Source of the DNA: Photobacterium swingsii
Lineage (GTDB): Bacteria > Pseudomonadota > Gammaproteobacteria > Enterobacterales > Vibrionaceae
DNA length: 64,000 nucleotides
NCBI RefSeq assembly: GCF_024346715.1
Contig: NZ_AP024853.1
Coordinates: forward strand, 372,001-436,000
Direction: 5' to 3'
Positions 61,030 through 64,000 of the stretch are shown piece by piece (positions within the stretch are counted from its first letter, which is position 1; each line of letters begins with the position of its first letter). A model generated the notes under the pieces. The model searched no databases, was not told the DNA's origin, and worked only from the letters and a program-made list of their open reading frames with translations. Position numbers and translations under genes: made by a program.

Positions 61030-61704
61030 TTGAAACTCAGTAAACGACTCAAAACGATTGAACAAATGGTGACACCAGAATATGACCACATCTGGGATTG
61101 TTGCTGCGATCATGGGTTTCTTGGCGCAGCCTTGTTATCACGACAAGCAGCCAACAATATCCACTTTGTTGATATTGTTCCTGAACTGATAGATGAACTA
61201 GAAAGCAAACTGCAACGTTTTTACACCAATTCCACATCAAACTGGCACACCCACTGCTTGAGTGTTGCAGCCTTGCCATTAGCCCAATACAAAGGCAAGC
61301 ACCTCATTATTATTGCTGGTGTCGGTGGTGATTTGATGATTACGTTTATTGAAGTCATACATAAAATGTATCCTAAAATGGATATCGATTTCTTGCTATG
61401 CCCTGTTCATCACCAGTATTCATTACGCCAAAAGTTGAATACGCTTGATTTCAATTTGAAGCATGAAGTCTTAGTTGAAGATAATCACAGATTTTATGAA
61501 GTGATTTTTGTCTCTTCAAAAAGTAACCAGAACAACCCTGTGAGTCTCGTTGGTAGTCACATCTGGCAAGCAGACTCAGATACGCAAGCCAAAGTTACTA
61601 AACACTATTTAAAGAAAACACTAGAGCATTATCAACGTATTCAGCATGGTAATAGCATGGATGTTAGCCACATTATTGCTGCTTACCAGTCCATAACGCT
61701 CTAA
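61030..61704 (+). CDS. trmK: TrmK-like tRNA (adenine-N1) methyltransferase
   Basis: 224 aa. Class I SAM methyltransferase: W-D-C-C-C-D-H-G-F-L-G-A-A-L-L (about 22-36) is the SAM loop, then I-I-I-A-G-V-G-G-D-L-M and L-L-C-P-V-H-H-Q in the place of the catalytic N/D-P-P-Y-like motif. It matches TrmK, which methylates A22 of tRNA. The start is a TTG (K-L-S-K-R-L after it, as in the family). Confidence 0.82.
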   Translation: MKLSKRLKTIEQMVTPEYDHIWDCCCDHGFLGAALLSRQAANNIHFVDIVPELIDELESKLQRFYTNSTSNWHTHCLSVAALPLAQYKGKHLIIIAGVGGDLMITFIEVIHKMYPKMDIDFLLCPVHHQYSLRQKLNTLDFNLKHEVLVEDNHRFYEVIFVSSKSNQNNPVSLVGSHIWQADSDTQAKVTKHYLKKTLEHYQRIQHGNSMDVSHIIAAYQSITL

Positions 61705-61874
61705 TTCCCTTCATTTGTTCAGCCTTCAGAAACTATCTCTGCGTAATCGATCATTTCGCGGAGCAATTACGATAAAATAATAGAACGATAACGCCACTCT
61801 ATATTCGTCATGGACGCTACCAAAGCAGCCATGGCTTATGTAGCTAGGCTTAACAATAAAAATAGAGCAAAGTC

Positions 61875-62696
61875 ATGCACGGAACGTTAAGTAAAATGAA
61901 GTCGAGCTTGTGCCCTGAAAGCAGCACAGTCGACTACCAACTCCCAGTGGGCGAATCCCTACTCGCTTTAAATCCACTGATTGGTAAACCACTAAAGATG
62001 ACTTTCACTGGCAACATCTTTTGCGATGCTTGTGGAAAGAAAACTAAGAAAAGCTACTCACAGGGCCACTGTTTCCCCTGTATGAAAAAGCTTGCGCGTT
62101 GTGATATGTGTATCATGAAACCAGAAACTTGCCACTACGATGCAGGGACATGCCGTGAACCTGAATGGGGCGATAGCTTCTGCATGGTACCGCACTATGT
62201 CTACTTGTCGAATACCTCAGGATTAAAAGTTGGGATTACGCGTCATACTCAGCTTCCTACTCGCTGGATAGATCAGGGAGCAACTCAGGCACTTCCTATC
62301 TTCAAAGTTAAAACACGTAAACTGTCTGGTTTAGTCGAAATTGCATTAGCCGAGCTTGTAGCCGATAAAACCAACTGGCGCGCCATGCTTAAAGGCGATA
62401 ATAAAGACATAGATTTAATCGCAGAAGCAAAACGCTTGATCCCTGAGATTGAAGCGAACCTTGAAGAACTGACTGGCACCTTCGGCAGCGATGCTATTGA
62501 ACGATTAGATGAAGATCTGGTTAACATCAGTTACCCTGTCACTCAGCATCCTACCAAGATTAGCTCACATAACTTTGATAAAGAGCCTGTTGTAGAAGGA
62601 ACGTTGCTAGGCATTAAAGGCCAATACTTGATGTTTGACACTGGTGTGATCAACATCCGAAAATTCACCAGCTATGAAATTACCGTTGACGCTTAA
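61875..62696 (+). CDS. DUF2797 protein with zinc cluster and GIY-YIG-like segment
   Basis: 273 aa. Residues about 50-93 carry Cys pairs (F-C-D-A-C-G, C-F-P-C-M, C-D-M-C-I, T-C-H, T-C-R-E-P) that likely hold zinc. Then V-Y-L-S-N-T-S-G-L-K-V-G-I-T-R (about 109-123) resembles a GIY-YIG start, and D-Q-G-A-T-Q-A is typical of DUF2797. Function unknown; nucleic acid binding is plausible. Confidence 0.85.
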   Translation: MHGTLSKMKSSLCPESSTVDYQLPVGESLLALNPLIGKPLKMTFTGNIFCDACGKKTKKSYSQGHCFPCMKKLARCDMCIMKPETCHYDAGTCREPEWGDSFCMVPHYVYLSNTSGLKVGITRHTQLPTRWIDQGATQALPIFKVKTRKLSGLVEIALAELVADKTNWRAMLKGDNKDIDLIAEAKRLIPEIEANLEELTGTFGSDAIERLDEDLVNISYPVTQHPTKISSHNFDKEPVVEGTLLGIKGQYLMFDTGVINIRKFTSYEITVDA

Positions 62697-62865
62697 TCAG
62701 AGCATTATTTATTGCGGCTTGGCGTAAGCCGCTTTATTTAAGCAGCTCAATAATGAAGGTATAAAGGTGAAGTGCAGAACGCAGAGATCTGCGCTGACTA
62801 AATACCTGCACTTCACAGGGGGAAGGTTTACGAGCAACACCCAATAGTGCAGCCCGTAATCTAGA

Positions 62866-64000
62866 TTATGATGCAGCCAAAGAAAGCTTCATTTGATTCG
62901 CAACCTTGTCGACCTTACCAAGACCAACAATAACTTGAAGACCATTCTTACCAAGCGGAACCACACCTGCTGCACCCAGTGCTAACAAAGCTTGTTTATC
63001 AGCAAGATCTGAATCTTTTACCGTTAGGCGTAAGCGTGTAATACAGTTATCGACTTCCACAATATTTTGCTTACCGCCAATCGCTTTAATATAGCTTGCT
63101 GTTAAGCCTTCAATATCTTCTTCTTGCTCTGCTTCATTCATGTCTTCACCACGCCCCGGCGTTTTTAGATTAAATTTAACAATCGCAAATTTAAATACGC
63201 TGTAATAAAGCATAAAGAATACAATGCCTTGTGGGATTAGCATGTACCAGTTTGTCGCAAGAGGATTCTGGCTTGATAGTACAAAATCAACCAGACCCGC
63301 AGAAAAACCAAAACCTGCCATCCACTCCATGCTAGCAGCAATATACAGTGAGATCCCCGTCAGCACAGCATGGATGAAGTACAAGACTGGAGCAAGGAAC
63401 ATAAAGCTGAACTCTAGTGGCTCAGTGATCCCTGTGAAGAACGAAGCCATTGCTGCAGCTAACATGATGGAGAATACTTTATTCTTATTGGCCGCATCAG
63501 CACAGTGATACATAGCCAAAGCAGCGCCTGGTAAACCAAACATCATGATAGGGAAGAAACCCGCCTGATACATACCTGTTTGACCCGGAATACCAGTGCC
63601 GTTAGCAATGGATTGTGCACCACCCAAGAAATTAGGAATATCGTTAATCCCCACCACATCAAACCAAAATACTGGGTACAACGCGTGGTGCATCCCAACG
63701 GTAAGCATTAAGCGATTAAAGAAACCAAATAGACCAGCACCTAAAGCACCAAGTCCTTGTAACTGAGTGCCAAAAATAATTAATGCGTCGTACACGACAG
63801 GCCAAACATACATGAAAACAAACGCCAAAATCATGCCCGCAATTGACGTTAAGATAGGCACTAAACGCTTACCGCTAAAGAATGCCAGTGCTTTGGGAAG
63901 CTCAACACTTGAGTAACGGTTATAGATTTCAGCAGAAACGATACCCACAATAATACCAATAAACTGGTTGTTTATTTTATTGAATGCAGCAGGAACTGCA
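62866..64000 (-). CDS. nagE: PTS N-acetylglucosamine permease EIICB, 5' end beyond window
   Basis: The frame is open to the right edge (A-V-P-A-A-F-N-K-I-N-N-Q before the GTG at 63948), so the N-terminal part of EIIC is missing from the window. EIIC helices have G-M-H-H-A-L-Y-P-V-F-W-F and I-T-E-P-L-E-F-S-F-M-F. The C-terminal EIIB domain (about the last 85 residues) has the phosphorylated Cys in V-D-N-C-I-T-R-L-R-L. The variant around I-N-D-I-P-N-F-L-G-G and the absence of an EIIA domain fit NagE-type GlcNAc permeases; glucose cannot be excluded. Inner membrane. Confidence 0.87.
   Translation of the reverse strand, partial: AVPAAFNKINNQFIGIIVGIVSAEIYNRYSSVELPKALAFFSGKRLVPILTSIAGMILAFVFMYVWPVVYDALIIFGTQLQGLGALGAGLFGFFNRLMLTVGMHHALYPVFWFDVVGINDIPNFLGGAQSIANGTGIPGQTGMYQAGFFPIMMFGLPGAALAMYHCADAANKNKVFSIMLAAAMASFFTGITEPLEFSFMFLAPVLYFIHAVLTGISLYIAASMEWMAGFGFSAGLVDFVLSSQNPLATNWYMLIPQGIVFFMLYYSVFKFAIVKFNLKTPGRGEDMNEAEQEEDIEGLTASYIKAIGGKQNIVEVDNCITRLRLTVKDSDLADKQALLALGAAGVVPLGKNGLQVIVGLGKVDKVANQMKLSLAAS

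Noticed and set aside
1-64000. tRNA, rRNA, CRISPR array or intact insertion sequence
   Set aside because: No cloverleaf, rRNA segment, regular spacer-repeat pattern or transposase frame was found by eye.

Overview
The window reads as gammaproteobacterial, family Vibrionaceae, most likely a Photobacterium or close relative. This rests on gene content: the VxrABC (WigKR) envelope-stress cluster with its DUF3404 sensor and DUF2861 partner, a DUF3319 protein, an RpoS paralogue, hdfR-maoP and integron attC remnants, at moderate to low G+C. Several genes (ddlA type, vxrABC, nadE, the DEAD-box helicase) lie on chromosome II in Vibrio, so a second-chromosome origin is plausible but is inference. Both ends cut genes: a D-Ala-D-Ala ligase lacks its first residues at the left, and an N-acetylglucosamine PTS permease lacks its N-terminus at the right. 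No rRNA, tRNA, CRISPR array or intact insertion sequence was recognised.

Layout. 1-3.0 kb: ddl, a YhfG-Fic antitoxin-toxin pair and a convergent Cre-like tyrosine recombinase with a loxP-like 13-8-13 site just upstream of it. 3.0-6.5 kb: housekeeping-type genes (DUF3319, retropepsin-like protease, HAD phosphatase, YciH) and an overlapping M23 peptidase-bactofilin pair for cell shape. 6.5-10.6 kb: an accessory zone with decayed DNA, a split phage-type gene, integron cassettes on the minus strand with one complete and two incomplete attC sites but no integron integrase, and a TacA-TacT toxin-antitoxin operon with twin operators. 10.9-24 kb: DUF3297, an RpoS-like sigma factor, a YceB-like lipoprotein, chromate transporter and LysR regulator, OmpA-like lipoprotein, acyltransferase, AraC-like regulator, NAD synthesis genes (nadD-like/nadE), HD hydrolase, YoaH and NnrS with an NsrR-type box.

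24-45 kb: vxrABC, an AraC regulator divergent from a TonB receptor, DEAD-box helicase, a response-regulator diguanylate cyclase, a ToxR-like membrane regulator, the fatty acid cis/trans isomerase Cti, cytochrome b561, a 163-bp MITE-like element, YaeR, cytochrome c, GNAT, LysR/LysE and MarC. 45-54 kb: two large surface lipoproteins, a small basic protein, hdfR/maoP, and a two-gene unit pairing a glutathione-synthetase-like ATP-grasp ligase with a fused N-formylglutamate-amidohydrolase/DUF1704 (QEGLA) metallopeptidase. 54-64 kb: a type-B carboxylesterase-like lipoprotein that lacks its catalytic Ser and His, an scsB-scsD thiol-redox operon, cytochrome c-prime, TrmK, DUF2797 and nagE.

The strongest candidates for something new are the Cre-like recombinase with its lox-like site, the ATP-grasp/FGase-QEGLA pair, the apparently non-catalytic esterase with an upstream element shared with the scs operon, and the integrase-less cassette cluster. 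All family names come from reading the translated sequences without database searches.
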